Shown here in pieces: positions 16,402-25,467 of a stretch of DNA of 64,000 nt. Location of the stretch: NCBI RefSeq assembly GCF_015529805.1, contig NZ_CP064654.1, forward strand, positions 186,001-250,000. The letters run 5' to 3'. This stretch comes from Qipengyuania soli (GTDB lineage: Bacteria; Pseudomonadota; Alphaproteobacteria; Sphingomonadales; Sphingomonadaceae). The position numbers and the translations under genes are program-made. A model generated the notes under the pieces. That model saw nothing but the letters and a program-made list of their open reading frames with translations, did not search any database and was not told where the DNA came from. Each line of letters opens with the position of its first letter. Within the stretch, counting starts at the first letter, position 1.

Positions 16402-17124
16402 TCAATCGGCGTAGCAGGCCTCGAAATGCGCGGTGAAGGCTTCCTCGAGGGCGGCATCGAAGGCGGCCCCTTCTTCCGCGGTGAAGTCGTCGTTCACCAG
16501 TGCGAGTTCGAGCTGGTGCATTTCGGACTTCAGCGTCTGGAAATTGCGAAACCAGTCGGCGGTCATCAGGAACCAGCCGATCTTGGCCAGCCTGGTCCTG
16601 TCGCCGCCCTTCCTGATCTTCTCCTCCATTACCGCCTTGTCTGCCGCGAGCGCTGCGGCAGAGACGGAGCCGTCCTCGTTCCCGCGGACGTCCGAGAGAA
16701 CGTTTTCGACCGACTCGTTCTGTTCGGCCAGGCTGATAAGGAATCGCCCGTCATCGGATGCATAAAACTCGGCCGCACCGCGGGCTTCCTCTGGCGAAAG
16801 CCGGGATGAAAAGAGCTCAAGCAGTTGCGCCCGGTATTGCGTCACACCTCTTTCGTGCGAAGCGACGAGATGCGGACGCGCGGTTTGTCCCATGAGGTCG
16901 AGCGTTCCCGCGCACTCTTCTTCCATCTCGACCATTTCCGGATCGCGCCGCGCTTCCCCGACCATCACGGCGATCGCACTATCGGCGAAGCCGGACATGA
17001 GACGGTCCTTCGCCGCAAGGGCTTCGACGAGGTCGGTGTACGCGCTTTCCCCAGCGGCAGAGAGAGGTGCTGGCAGAGACGCTGCAAGTGCCACCAGGGC
17101 AGCAAGGCTAAGCTTCGTGATCAT
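16402..17124 (-). CDS. Exported DUF2059-like protein of unknown function
   Basis: This 240-residue protein has a signal peptide (about residues 1-24, ending LSAAGES) and a mostly helical mature part. The segment LSPEEARGAAEFYASDDGRFLI (about 108-129) resembles the core of DUF2059 domains, where a helix pair surrounds an FYxSxxGxxL motif. Cysteines occur at EECAG and near the end (EACYAD). It is probably periplasmic. It lies upstream of crtY on the same strand, 54 bases away, and is divergent from the MipA/OmpV gene. No function is inferred. Confidence 0.65.
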   Translation of the reverse strand: MITKLSLAALVALAASLPAPLSAAGESAYTDLVEALAAKDRLMSGFADSAIAVMVGEARRDPEMVEMEEECAGTLDLMGQTARPHLVASHERGVTQYRAQLLELFSSRLSPEEARGAAEFYASDDGRFLISLAEQNESVENVLSDVRGNEDGSVSAAALAADKAVMEEKIRKGGDRTRLAKIGWFLMTADWFRNFQTLKSEMHQLELALVNDDFTAEEGAAFDAALEEAFTAHFEACYAD

Positions 17125-17231
17125 CGCATGCTTGTGGCGTGCAAAACGACATGGATCAACGACTTGGCTCTACCGAATGGGGGAACGTCGCGGCGTGAAG
17201 GCGGTTCTCCATTGAAAAGGGGCATGTCAAA

Positions 17232-18107
17232 ATGGAATCGCATACGATCCGCTTTGCACTCGGGGCCATCCTCGCCGCCAGTGCAACCTCGGTATTCGCG
17301 CAGGACGCAGAACAGGGCGACGCCTTGCTGCGTGAGTCGCATCAATCGGTTTATACTGGCGACTGGCTCAGCGTCGGGGCGGGCGTGGTCTATTCGCCCA
17401 GTTACGACGGGTCGGACGATTATGTGATTTCACCGCTGCCGATCGTGCAGGGCAAGCTGGGCGGCATCGGTATCAATCCGCGACCCGGTGGTCTCGCGCT
17501 CGACTTCATCCCCGATGCGGATGGCGAAGTGGCATTTTCGGCGGGCGTCGCAGCCAGGATCAACCGCAATCGCGCCAGCCAGATCAAGGATCCCGTGGTC
17601 AAGCTCTACGGCGAGCTCGACACCGCGGTCGAAGTCGGGCCGACGCTCGGCGTCAGCTTCCCCGCCGTCCTCAATCCCTACGACAGCCTCAGTTTCAACG
17701 TGGACGCGCTGTGGGACGTGGCGGGTGCGCACAAGGGCATGACCATCAACCCCAGCGTGACCTATTTCACACCCGTCAGCCGCGGTGCCGCCGTGTCGCT
17801 GTCGGTCAGCACCGGCCACGTCGACGACGATTATGCCGACTATTATTACTCGGTTCCCACGCTCAATACGCTGGCCCCCGAAGACACATTGCCCGGCTTC
17901 CAGGCCAAGGGCGGTTTCGACAGCGTCGGGGTCAATTTGCTTGCCGGAGTGGATCTCGATGGCGACCTGACCAATGGCGGCTTCGCGCTGATCGTGCTCG
18001 GCGGATACTCGAAAATGCTCGGCGATGCGAAGCGCACTCCCTTCACCAGCATCCGGGGTGACGATGACCAGTGGATGCTTGCCGCAGGGGTCGGTTACAC
18101 GTTCTAG
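17232..18107 (+). CDS. MipA/OmpV family outer-membrane protein
   Basis: This 291-residue protein has a signal peptide (cleavage after VFAQ, residue ~24) and then alternating beta-strand segments. The run GAGVVYSPSYDGSDDY and the C-terminal ...LAAGVGYTF, with a terminal aromatic residue, are characteristic of MipA/OmpV barrels. These are outer-membrane scaffolding or porin-like proteins that interact with murein enzymes in E. coli; here the substrate or partner is unknown. The start ATG 17232 follows GAAAAGGGG. It is divergent from the DUF2059-like gene and followed after 85 bases by a flavin monooxygenase. Confidence 0.88.
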   Translation: MESHTIRFALGAILAASATSVFAQDAEQGDALLRESHQSVYTGDWLSVGAGVVYSPSYDGSDDYVISPLPIVQGKLGGIGINPRPGGLALDFIPDADGEVAFSAGVAARINRNRASQIKDPVVKLYGELDTAVEVGPTLGVSFPAVLNPYDSLSFNVDALWDVAGAHKGMTINPSVTYFTPVSRGAAVSLSVSTGHVDDDYADYYYSVPTLNTLAPEDTLPGFQAKGGFDSVGVNLLAGVDLDGDLTNGGFALIVLGGYSKMLGDAKRTPFTSIRGDDDQWMLAAGVGYTF

Positions 18108-18192
18108 CGACACAATCTGGCGCTTTGACGCCGATCAATGACTCGATTCCTGCGCGGATGTGATAAGCACGTCAGCGAGAGAGGAATCGCCT

Positions 18193-19752
18193 ATGAACGC
18201 TGTCGAGAGTTTTTCGCCCTCCAAGAATGCCACCCATGTCGACGTCCTGATTGTCGGCGCGGGCATATCGGGCATCGGATCCGCCTGGCACCTGCAGCAG
18301 CAATGCCCGTGGGCGAGCTACACGATCCTGGAGATGAAGGACACGTTCGGCGGGACCTGGGACACGCACAAGTACCCGGGCGTGCGCTCCGACAGCGATC
18401 TCTACACCTTCGGCTACCGCTTCAAGCCGTGGGTAGGTGCGCCGATCGCCAGTGCCGACGAAATCCTCAAGTACATGGGCGAGGTGATCGAGGAGAACGG
18501 GATCGACGAGCATATCCGCTACGGTCACCGCATTACCTCTTGCGCCTATTCGCGCGACACGGGGCTGTGGACGGTCGGCGCGACCCGCCTGTCCGACGGT
18601 GCCGAACTCACCTTCACCTGCCACTTCCTGTGGATGTGCCAGGGCTATTACGACCATGAGAACCCCTACATCCCGCCCGAGTGGCAGGGCATGGGGCTGG
18701 GCGACTACAAGGGCGATTTCTTCCACGCCATGCAGTGGGACCCGAACTACGACTACACCGGCAAGCGCGTGCTGGTGATTGGATCGGGCGCGACCGCCGC
18801 CACGGTCGTGCCAGCCTTCGCCGAGAAGGCGGAGAAGGTCATCATGCTCCAGCGCAGCCCGACCTACTTCTTCTGCAGCGAGAACAAGAACCCCCTGGCC
18901 GACAAGCTGCGCGAGGTCGGGGCCGAGGAGCCCGCGATTCACGACATCGTCCGGCGCCAGATCATGTTTAACCAGGACGTGATGACCAAGCGCTGCCAGG
19001 AGGAACCCGAAACGGTTTTCGAGGAACTGAAGGAACTGGTGCGGACCTTCGCGGAAAAGCCCGACTTCGAATTCGAACCGCACTTCACCCCGAAATACCG
19101 CGTCTGGCAGCAGCGGCTGGCCTTCTGTCCGGAGGGCGACGTGTTCAAGGCGGCTGTCTCGGGCAAGCTCGACGTCGTCACCGACACGATCGACCGCTTC
19201 ACCGAGAAGGGCGTGCGCACATCTTCGGGCGAAGAGATCGAGGCAGACATCATCATCGCCTGCACCGGCTTCAACCTGCTGGTCATGGGCGGCATTCCCT
19301 TCACCGTCGATGGTGAGGATGTCGACTGGGGCAAGACCGTCACCTATCGCGGTGCGATGCATACCGGCGTGCCCAACATGGTCTGGGTGATGGGCTATTT
19401 CCGTGCCAGCTGGACCCTGCGCGTCGACATGATGGGCGATTTCGTGTGTGCCATGCTCAACAACATGCACGACAAGGGCGTGTCGCAGGTCGAGGTGAAG
19501 TTCCGGCCCGAGGACCAGGACATGGAAATCCTCCCCTGGATCGAGACGGACAACTTCAATCCCGGCTACCTCAATCGCGGGATCGATGCGATGCCGCGGC
19601 GCGGGTCGAAGCCCGAATGGCGGCACAACCAGGACTACTGGGCCGAACGCGAGGCCTTCCCCCACATCGATTTCAACGGTCCTGAATTTGCCTACTCCGG
19701 CGGCCAGCCGCTGGGAGAGGAATCGCAGGCAAGGGCGACCGTCGCCGCCTGA
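18193..19752 (+). CDS. Flavin-containing (Baeyer-Villiger type) monooxygenase 1
   Basis: This 519-residue enzyme has an FAD motif GAGISG at residues 22-27 and a second Rossmann motif VIGSGATAATV near residue 197 for NADPH. Between them is the Baeyer-Villiger fingerprint, here YKGDFFHAMQWD (about residues 173-184), with Tyr in place of the first Phe. The family inserts oxygen into ketones or oxidises heteroatoms. The FGGTWDTHKYPGVRSDSD block is typical of this branch. The start ATG 18193 lies behind AGAGAGGA. It is 85 bases downstream of the MipA/OmpV gene. A second relative lies at 32265-33767, with clearly different sequence. Confidence 0.9.
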   Translation: MNAVESFSPSKNATHVDVLIVGAGISGIGSAWHLQQQCPWASYTILEMKDTFGGTWDTHKYPGVRSDSDLYTFGYRFKPWVGAPIASADEILKYMGEVIEENGIDEHIRYGHRITSCAYSRDTGLWTVGATRLSDGAELTFTCHFLWMCQGYYDHENPYIPPEWQGMGLGDYKGDFFHAMQWDPNYDYTGKRVLVIGSGATAATVVPAFAEKAEKVIMLQRSPTYFFCSENKNPLADKLREVGAEEPAIHDIVRRQIMFNQDVMTKRCQEEPETVFEELKELVRTFAEKPDFEFEPHFTPKYRVWQQRLAFCPEGDVFKAAVSGKLDVVTDTIDRFTEKGVRTSSGEEIEADIIIACTGFNLLVMGGIPFTVDGEDVDWGKTVTYRGAMHTGVPNMVWVMGYFRASWTLRVDMMGDFVCAMLNNMHDKGVSQVEVKFRPEDQDMEILPWIETDNFNPGYLNRGIDAMPRRGSKPEWRHNQDYWAEREAFPHIDFNGPEFAYSGGQPLGEESQARATVAA

Positions 19753-19850
19753 CATTGGTCGAGTAGTGTCCGCCCGTGGTCGGAAGAGCGCTTTTCGGCG
19801 CGCGCTTGCGCGTGTCTGAGGGGCGCCACGAGAAAACCAGGGGAACCACA

Positions 19851-21683
19851 ATGAAACTCGCCCGCATCGCATTGCTGTCGACAGCAGCACTTTCGCTCGG
19901 CGCCTGCGCCACCACCGGCACCATGTCAGAACCGCAGGAAGTTGCGGTCGTCACGCAGGCTGACGAGCAGCAGGCTGCCCATGACGCGCTTTTCGCGCTC
20001 TTCGCCGATGCCGACGAACGCAATCTCAAGCTCAACCCCATCGGCGCGCTGTTCCGCGGAGACATGCGCTACGCCGATCGTCTCGGCGACTATCTCACCG
20101 ACGAATTCACCGCCGCGAGCAAGGCGGACACCGAAACCAATCTCACGCTGCTGGCAGCCATCGACCGCAGCAAGCTCTCCCCGACGGACCAGATCGCCTA
20201 CGATGTGTTCGCGCATGACCAGAAGGGGGCGATGGAAAGCTTTGCGCCCGAACTGATGGCCGCCTCCGAAGTCCGTCCGGTCAACCACTTCTCGGGCTTC
20301 CACACCTTCTACCCGAGCTTCGCCAGCGGCCAGAGCGCGGCTCCGTTTAAGACGGTCACCGACTACGAAAACAATCTCAAGCGCCATGCCGACTACATTG
20401 CCATCACCGACCGGGCGATCGGCAAGTTCCGCGAAGGCATGAAGACCGGCGTTTTCGAGACCAAGCTGACCATCGGCAATGTCGTCAGCCAGCTCGACAC
20501 GCAGCTCGCGATGCCCATCGAGGACTCGCCCTTCTGGATGCCGATCAAGAATATGCCGGAAGATTTCTCGGCAGAGGACAAGGCGCGCCTGACGGCTGAA
20601 TATCGAACCACGACGCAGGCAATCTACGCTGCCCACACCCGTCTGCGCGATTTCCTGCGCGACGAATACCTGCCCGTGGCGCGCGACAGCGTCGGTCTCG
20701 GCCAGATGAAGGGCGGACCGGCTTACTATCGTTTTCTCATCGAGAACTCGACCACGCTGCCGCTGGAGCCCGAGTACCTGCACCAGCTGGGCCTCTCCGA
20801 AGTCGCCCGGATCAAGGGCGGGATGGAGCAGATCAAGGACGAGGTCGGCTTCAAGGGCACACTCAACGAGTTCTTCGATTACGTCCGCACCGACGAGAAG
20901 TTCAAGCCGAAGAGCCGCGAGGCACTGACCCAGAGCTATTATGACATAGGCAAGCGCGTCGACGAGCAGATCGGCAACTACTTCTCGCTGCTTCCCAAGA
21001 CTCCGTTGCAGATCAAGCCTTACGAGGAATGGCGCGAGAAGTTCGAGGCCGGCGGATCCTACGATTCCGGCTCGCCCGACGGCACGCGCCCGGGCACCTT
21101 CTATTTCAACGCCTATGACCTGCCGAGCAGGCTGACGACGGGCAACGTCACGCTCTATCTCCACGAAGGCGCGCCCGGGCACCATTTCCAGATCAGCCTT
21201 GCGCAGGAAAACGAGGCGCTGCCCGCCTTCATGCGGTTCGGCGGTAACACTGCCTATGTCGAAGGCTGGGCGCTCTATGCCGAGACGCTAGGTTACGAGA
21301 TGGGCTTCTACAAGGATCCCTGGGCCCGTTACGGCACGCTGCAGGACGAACAGCTTCGCGCCATGCGTCTCGTCGTCGATACCGGCATCCACGCCAAGGG
21401 CTGGACGCGCGAACAGGCGATCGATTTCATGCTGGCCAATTCCGGCATGACCCGGACTGAGGTCGTGGCCGAGGTCGAACGATACATTGCGATCCCCTCG
21501 CAGGCGCTCGCCTACAAGGTCGGTGCGCTGATGATCCAGGAACTGCGCAAGCGGGCCGAGGAGAAGCTGGGCGACAAGTTCGACATCCGCGCATTCCATG
21601 CGCAAGTACTCGATACGGGTGCGCTGCCGCTGCCGGTGCTAGAGGAGAAGATCGACCGCTGGATTGCCGGCGGAGGCAAGTGA
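19851..21683 (+). CDS. DUF885 family lipoprotein, putative metallopeptidase 1
   Basis: This 610-residue protein starts MKLARIALLSTAALSLGACATT. The lipobox LGAC (Cys at about residue 20) marks it as a lipoprotein. The DUF885 metal-site motif HEGAPGHHFQ begins at His438 and is followed by the EGWALYAETLG glutamate region, a gluzincin-like arrangement. Peptidase activity is inferred for the family and not demonstrated here. It is followed 64 bases downstream by a paralogue of similar length and order, indicating tandem duplication. Confidence 0.88.
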   Translation: MKLARIALLSTAALSLGACATTGTMSEPQEVAVVTQADEQQAAHDALFALFADADERNLKLNPIGALFRGDMRYADRLGDYLTDEFTAASKADTETNLTLLAAIDRSKLSPTDQIAYDVFAHDQKGAMESFAPELMAASEVRPVNHFSGFHTFYPSFASGQSAAPFKTVTDYENNLKRHADYIAITDRAIGKFREGMKTGVFETKLTIGNVVSQLDTQLAMPIEDSPFWMPIKNMPEDFSAEDKARLTAEYRTTTQAIYAAHTRLRDFLRDEYLPVARDSVGLGQMKGGPAYYRFLIENSTTLPLEPEYLHQLGLSEVARIKGGMEQIKDEVGFKGTLNEFFDYVRTDEKFKPKSREALTQSYYDIGKRVDEQIGNYFSLLPKTPLQIKPYEEWREKFEAGGSYDSGSPDGTRPGTFYFNAYDLPSRLTTGNVTLYLHEGAPGHHFQISLAQENEALPAFMRFGGNTAYVEGWALYAETLGYEMGFYKDPWARYGTLQDEQLRAMRLVVDTGIHAKGWTREQAIDFMLANSGMTRTEVVAEVERYIAIPSQALAYKVGALMIQELRKRAEEKLGDKFDIRAFHAQVLDTGALPLPVLEEKIDRWIAGGGK

Positions 21684-21747
21684 TCGAGGCGGCCTCTGCA
21701 AGCATGGAGGCCGCTCAACAAATAGCTTTCCAAGGGGAGGAAAGAAC

Positions 21748-23526
21748 ATGAAGAAATTCGCCGCGCAGGCAGCGCTTGCACTGGTCCTTGCGGGAATGTC
21801 AGGGGCCTGCACCACCACGGGAGGCATCGACGCGGAAGCGGTCTCGGCGCTGCCCAGCCCCCACCAGCAACTGGATGCACTCCTCGTCGCCAGCGAAGCA
21901 GCGTATCTGGAACGCAATCCCGTATCGGCGTTCTTCCGCGGCGATTTCACGCATGCCGACACTCTGGGCGATTCCTCGCCTGCATATTACGACCGCGAGC
22001 GAGCCGCTGCGCAGTCGGACCTGGCATCGTTGCACGCCATCGACCGATCGGCTCTGAGCGAAACCGACCGAATGGTCTACGACACGTTCGAATACACGAT
22101 GCAGAGGCGCATCGCGGACAATTCCGGCGACGTGCTCAAGACCAACCTCGCCACTCCGATCGACCATTTCACGGGCTTCCACGTATTCTATCCACGGATG
22201 TCGGCTCCGGGCGCCTTCATGCCTTTCGATACGGCGAAGGATTACGAAGACAATCTGTCCCGGCATCGTTCTGCAGCCCAGAACATCGACGAGATGATCG
22301 CCCGTTTGCGGACCGGCGCAGATGAGGGGATTACTCTGCCTCGGCTGACCGTCGAAATAATGGTCAAGCAATTCGACACACAGCTTGGGTCACCAGACGC
22401 GAGCAATCCCTACTACGCGCCCCTGAAGGCCTTCCCGGACAGTTTTTCCGCTGCCGAGAAGGCGCGGCTCGACGAAGAAACGCGCACCGCCGTGCAAGAC
22501 GAACTCTTCCCTGCGATGAGGCGGATGCGGGATTATCTTGCAAATGAATACCTGCCGCTGGCGCGAACCAGCATTGCAGCCACAGCGACCCCTGGTGGCG
22601 AGGCCTACTACGCGCATCGCATCCACGAAATGACCACGCTGCCGCTGACCGCGGAGGAAGTGCACCAGACCGGGCTTGCCGAGGTGGCGCGGATCAATGC
22701 AGCGCTGTCCAAGGCCCGGGACGAGGCGGGGGATCGCACGCAACCGACCTATACCACCAAGGCGGACCTGCAGGAGGCATGGTACGGCGTCGGTCGCAAG
22801 GTCGATCCGTTGCTCGACAAGCTTTTCATCCACAAGCCGCGGACGGAGTTGCAGATCCTCCCCTACGAGGAATACCGGGAGGCCTTCAACCTTGCAGCGT
22901 CGTACAACCCGGGGAAGATCGACGGCACCCGACCAGGCACCTTCTACTTTAGTGGCTGGAACGTGGCCGAGCGCAAGCTGGGCACCTCGATCGCGCTGTA
23001 TATGCACGAAGGCAATCCGGGGCATCATTTCCAGACCATGATCGCTTACGAGAACGAGGACCTGCCTGACTTCATGCGTTACGGCGGTTTCACGGCCTTC
23101 AGCGAAGGCTGGGGGCTGTATGCCGAAAGCCTCGGCTACGAACTCGGCCTCTACGACGACCCGCTGGATCGCATAGGTGCCCTGGCAGGGGGCGAGTTGC
23201 TGCGCGCGGTCCGGCTGGTGGTCGACACCGGCATGCACGCCAAGGGCTGGAGCCGCGAGAAGGCGATCGGATACATGGTCGCCAACGGTCAGCCCCGCGA
23301 CTTCGCCGAGAGCGAGACGGCACGCTACATCGTCATGCCGGCCCAGGCGCTTGCCTACAAAACCGGCGAGCTCAAGATCAAGCAGCTGCGCGCAAGGGCC
23401 GAAGCGGCGCTTGGCGACAGCTTCGATGTTCGCAAGTTCCATGACCAAGTCCTCAATACCGGCGACCTGCCCCTGTCGGTGCTGGAGGCCAAGATCGACG
23501 CCTGGATCGCCGGCGGCGGAAAGTAG
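21748..23526 (+). CDS. DUF885 family lipoprotein, putative metallopeptidase 2
   Basis: This 592-residue paralogue of the preceding gene has a lipoprotein signal ending GMSGAC (Cys at about residue 20) and the motif HEGNPGHHFQ starting at His420, then EGWGLYAESLG. The C-terminal halves of both proteins end in the same pattern (LDxxxxPLxVLExKIDxWIAGGGK). The start ATG 21748 follows GGGGAGGAA. A shared operon with the first copy is likely, since the gap is 64 bases and no terminator is seen. The N-terminal thirds diverge most, suggesting different substrates. Confidence 0.87.
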   Translation: MKKFAAQAALALVLAGMSGACTTTGGIDAEAVSALPSPHQQLDALLVASEAAYLERNPVSAFFRGDFTHADTLGDSSPAYYDRERAAAQSDLASLHAIDRSALSETDRMVYDTFEYTMQRRIADNSGDVLKTNLATPIDHFTGFHVFYPRMSAPGAFMPFDTAKDYEDNLSRHRSAAQNIDEMIARLRTGADEGITLPRLTVEIMVKQFDTQLGSPDASNPYYAPLKAFPDSFSAAEKARLDEETRTAVQDELFPAMRRMRDYLANEYLPLARTSIAATATPGGEAYYAHRIHEMTTLPLTAEEVHQTGLAEVARINAALSKARDEAGDRTQPTYTTKADLQEAWYGVGRKVDPLLDKLFIHKPRTELQILPYEEYREAFNLAASYNPGKIDGTRPGTFYFSGWNVAERKLGTSIALYMHEGNPGHHFQTMIAYENEDLPDFMRYGGFTAFSEGWGLYAESLGYELGLYDDPLDRIGALAGGELLRAVRLVVDTGMHAKGWSREKAIGYMVANGQPRDFAESETARYIVMPAQALAYKTGELKIKQLRARAEAALGDSFDVRKFHDQVLNTGDLPLSVLEAKIDAWIAGGGK

Positions 23527-23608
23527 ACCGGCTCGTGAAAGTGGATTGATCGCCGCCCCCTATGGCCGCGTCCTCATGCTGCCATTACGGCAAGGGAGTT
23601 GACCGGGG

Positions 23609-24790
23609 GTGGCGATGGATTTCCTGCGCAAGGCAGACTGGCTGACGCGAGATCGTGTGCGGGGCTATGCCCTGCTCGTCGCGCTCGCCTCCCTGGCATT
23701 GCTTGCCAATAGCTACTTCAAGGCCATGGGGCCTGACGGGACGGATTTCCTCGCATTCTGGGGTGCGGGACATGTCACGTCAGCAGGCGAACCGGCAGCG
23801 GCATACGATCTGGCAACGCAGCAGCGTGTGCAGACCGCAACCGGGAGCCTGGGCTGGTTCGCCTTCGTCAACCCACCACCATTCCTGTTCGCCGCGACGC
23901 CCTTTGGCGCGCTGCCGTTCCCATTGGCCTGGATTGCATGGGTCGCTGTCACCTGGGGGCTGTGGGCGTGGGCGAGCATTCGCGCCTTTCCGCGCCTGTG
24001 GCCACTGGTGGTCTCCTATCCTGGAGCGCTGGTCGCGGCGGGCCATGCCCAGACAGGCTTGCTGACGGGTTCACTTCTGGTCCTTGCAGCTCACGAGCTG
24101 GGTAAACGGCCGCGCCTCGCAGGTGCCGCCATCGGGGCGTTGGTAATGAAGCCCCACCTCGCCTTGCTGGCGCCATTCTGGTTCGCGGCGGGAGGGAAAT
24201 GGAGGACGTTCGTTGCAGCAGGTATGACCGTGGCTGCGCTGCTGCTTGCGGCATTGCTCGTTTTCGGCACGGCGACTTTCGAAGGATACGTGACCAGCTG
24301 GAAGGCCAGCGGATTGCTGATGGAAGGGGTAAACACAGACTTCCTCCTGCGCATGACAACCTTCTTCTCGCAGACCCGCATTTTTGCTGGAGACGGGGCA
24401 GCCTATATTGCGGGCAGCATCTCCGCGCTCTTGGCACTGCTCGCCGCAGTGACGTGTTGGCGTCGGTTTGACGGGGATGCCCGCGCCACGGGAGCAGCCG
24501 TCCTTGCAGCTACGGCGCTCGCATCGCCCTACCTGTTCAACTACGATCTGCCGTTCCTCATCTTCCCTACGCTGTGGCTAGTGGAGCGGGGCATCACCGA
24601 GGGGTTTCGTACTTACGAAAAGCTAGCTTTGGTGGTCCTGTGGTTCGCACCCTATGCGACTCGCGCCGCCGCATTGCCGATGGGGGTGAACCTCATGCCC
24701 CTTGCCGCCGTGGCCTTGTTTTTCCTCGTGTGGACGCGTCCCGGATCGGGACTCGCCGAAACTGAAACGGGAACCGCCGCAGCTACTTAG
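23609..24790 (+). CDS. GT87-like (DUF2029) integral membrane glycosyltransferase
   Basis: This 393-residue protein has eight to ten predicted membrane segments. The early loop GPDGTDFLAFWGAGHV contains the conserved acidic residue typical of DUF2029/GT87 polyprenyl-phosphate-mannose-dependent transferases, and the PPPFLFAATP and MKPHLALL blocks fit that family. It probably transfers a sugar from a lipid carrier on the periplasmic side of the inner membrane; acceptor unknown. The start is uncertain: GTG 23609 or ATG 23615, both behind GGGAG. It follows the DUF885 pair after 82 bases, and no other cell-surface glycan gene is adjacent. Confidence 0.75.
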   Translation: MAMDFLRKADWLTRDRVRGYALLVALASLALLANSYFKAMGPDGTDFLAFWGAGHVTSAGEPAAAYDLATQQRVQTATGSLGWFAFVNPPPFLFAATPFGALPFPLAWIAWVAVTWGLWAWASIRAFPRLWPLVVSYPGALVAAGHAQTGLLTGSLLVLAAHELGKRPRLAGAAIGALVMKPHLALLAPFWFAAGGKWRTFVAAGMTVAALLLAALLVFGTATFEGYVTSWKASGLLMEGVNTDFLLRMTTFFSQTRIFAGDGAAYIAGSISALLALLAAVTCWRRFDGDARATGAAVLAATALASPYLFNYDLPFLIFPTLWLVERGITEGFRTYEKLALVVLWFAPYATRAAALPMGVNLMPLAAVALFFLVWTRPGSGLAETETGTAAAT

Positions 24791-24838
24791 GGTTTCTACC
24801 CATCAGGACGGAGGGAAAGAGTTTCATGGAGGTAACCC

Positions 24839-24988
24839 ATGTCGAGCTTGTCCTTCCACAGTAGCCGCCCCGACCGGTGGACCCAACCAAAGCCCTATAG
24901 CGACAGCAGCTTGCGCTATCAGACCCACGGCAAGATCCTCCCTATGGAGGAACCGGGTTTCCTGGCCCGACTGTTCGGACGGCGCTGA
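24839..24988 (+). CDS. Small conserved-looking protein (49 residues)
   Basis: A 49-residue frame starts at ATG 24839 behind a very strong ribosome-binding site (GGAGGTAACCC). It ends just before a clear rho-independent terminator (25008-25043). The composition is polar and basic, with the C-terminal block HGKILPMEEPGFLARLFGRR. I associate similar MEEPGFxARLFG endings with short uncharacterised sphingomonad proteins, from memory only. It has no membrane segment and no recognised domain. The strong start signal and the terminator support a real gene; function unknown. Confidence 0.7.
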   Translation: MSSLSFHSSRPDRWTQPKPYSDSSLRYQTHGKILPMEEPGFLARLFGRR

Positions 24989-25007
24989 GGGTTCAGTCGA
25001 AGGATAA

Positions 25008-25043
25008 GGGGCCGGAAGCCATGGTGGTTTCCGGCCCCTTTTT
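25008..25043 (+). terminator. Rho-independent terminator
   Basis: A perfect 10-bp stem GGGGCCGGAA (25008-25017) / TTCCGGCCCC (25029-25038) is separated by an 11-base loop and followed directly by five T (25039-25043). It ends the transcript of the small 49-residue gene and insulates the secE promoter downstream. Confidence 0.88.
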
Positions 25044-25069
25044 CGTGTCCGCTCGCCGGCCAAGCCCGC

Positions 25070-25098
25070 TTGCCTTTTATGCGCGCAAGCCCTAGATG
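25070..25098 (+). promoter_or_regulatory. Putative promoter of secE-nusG
   Basis: TTGCCT (25070-25075) and TAGATG (25093-25098) lie 17 bases apart, followed by a GC-rich CGCACCCG discriminator. The arrangement parallels the element in front of rplK (TTGCAT / TATGTG). It lies about 125 bases upstream of secE and just after a terminator. Confidence 0.4.
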
Positions 25099-25137
25099 CG
25101 CACCCGTCTTCCGACATTGGGAATCGAAAAAGCCCCT

Positions 25138-25180
25138 CCCGGACTTGAACCGGGGCGGCGAGAGACCCTACCTGAAAGGG
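25138..25180 (-). other. tRNA-like fragment in the secE leader
   Basis: Read on the minus strand, CCCGG-TTCAAGT-CCGGG (25154-25138) is a canonical T-arm. Just upstream, CCCT-TTCAGGT-AGGG (25180-25166) forms an anticodon-like hairpin with CAG (Leu) in the loop. No matching acceptor stem or D-arm can be paired, so this is not a working tRNA. It could be a decayed tRNA, a structured secE leader, or chance. Confidence 0.25.
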
Positions 25181-25222
25181 ACGTGGCGGAAGGCGCGACG
25201 AATTACACGCGAGAGTGCGAAC

Positions 25223-25426
25223 ATGGCAGACGAAAAGAAGACTTCGCCGGCGGAATTCATCCGCCAGGTCCAGACCGAGGCCCGCAAGGTGGTCTGGCCG
25301 TCGCGCGAAGAAACGGTACGCACTGCCATCTTCGTTTTCATCATGATGCTGATCCTGGGGGTCTTCTTCCTCAGCATCGACACGCTTTTCAGCGCCGCCA
25401 TGCAGTGGCTGCTGTCGCTCGCATAA
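25223..25426 (+). CDS. secE: Preprotein translocase subunit SecE
   Basis: This 67-residue protein begins MADEKKTSPAEFIRQV and has the conserved amphipathic TEARKVVWPSREET segment followed by one transmembrane helix (about residues 38-60). This is the short single-span SecE form found in most bacteria. It stabilises SecY in the inner-membrane translocation channel. The long upstream extension of the frame is not conserved. nusG follows after 41 bases, the usual secE-nusG pair. Confidence 0.96.
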   Translation: MADEKKTSPAEFIRQVQTEARKVVWPSREETVRTAIFVFIMMLILGVFFLSIDTLFSAAMQWLLSLA

Positions 25427-25467
25427 TCGCCGATCAGGCCGAACTTCCGACAGGGTAACGAGAAAAA

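Noticed and set aside
13694-16809. Long plus-strand open frames (509 and 558 codons) antisense to crtI and crtY
   Set aside because: They mirror the real minus-strand genes, have no domain or ribosome-binding site, and arise from high GC third positions.
18172-19890. 572-codon minus-strand open frame over monooxygenase 1
   Set aside because: It is a shadow of the plus-strand Baeyer-Villiger enzyme; no motifs of its own.
25105-25200. A functional tRNA gene on the minus strand near secE
   Set aside because: T-arm and anticodon hairpin exist, but the acceptor stem and D-arm do not pair, so it is recorded only as a fragment.
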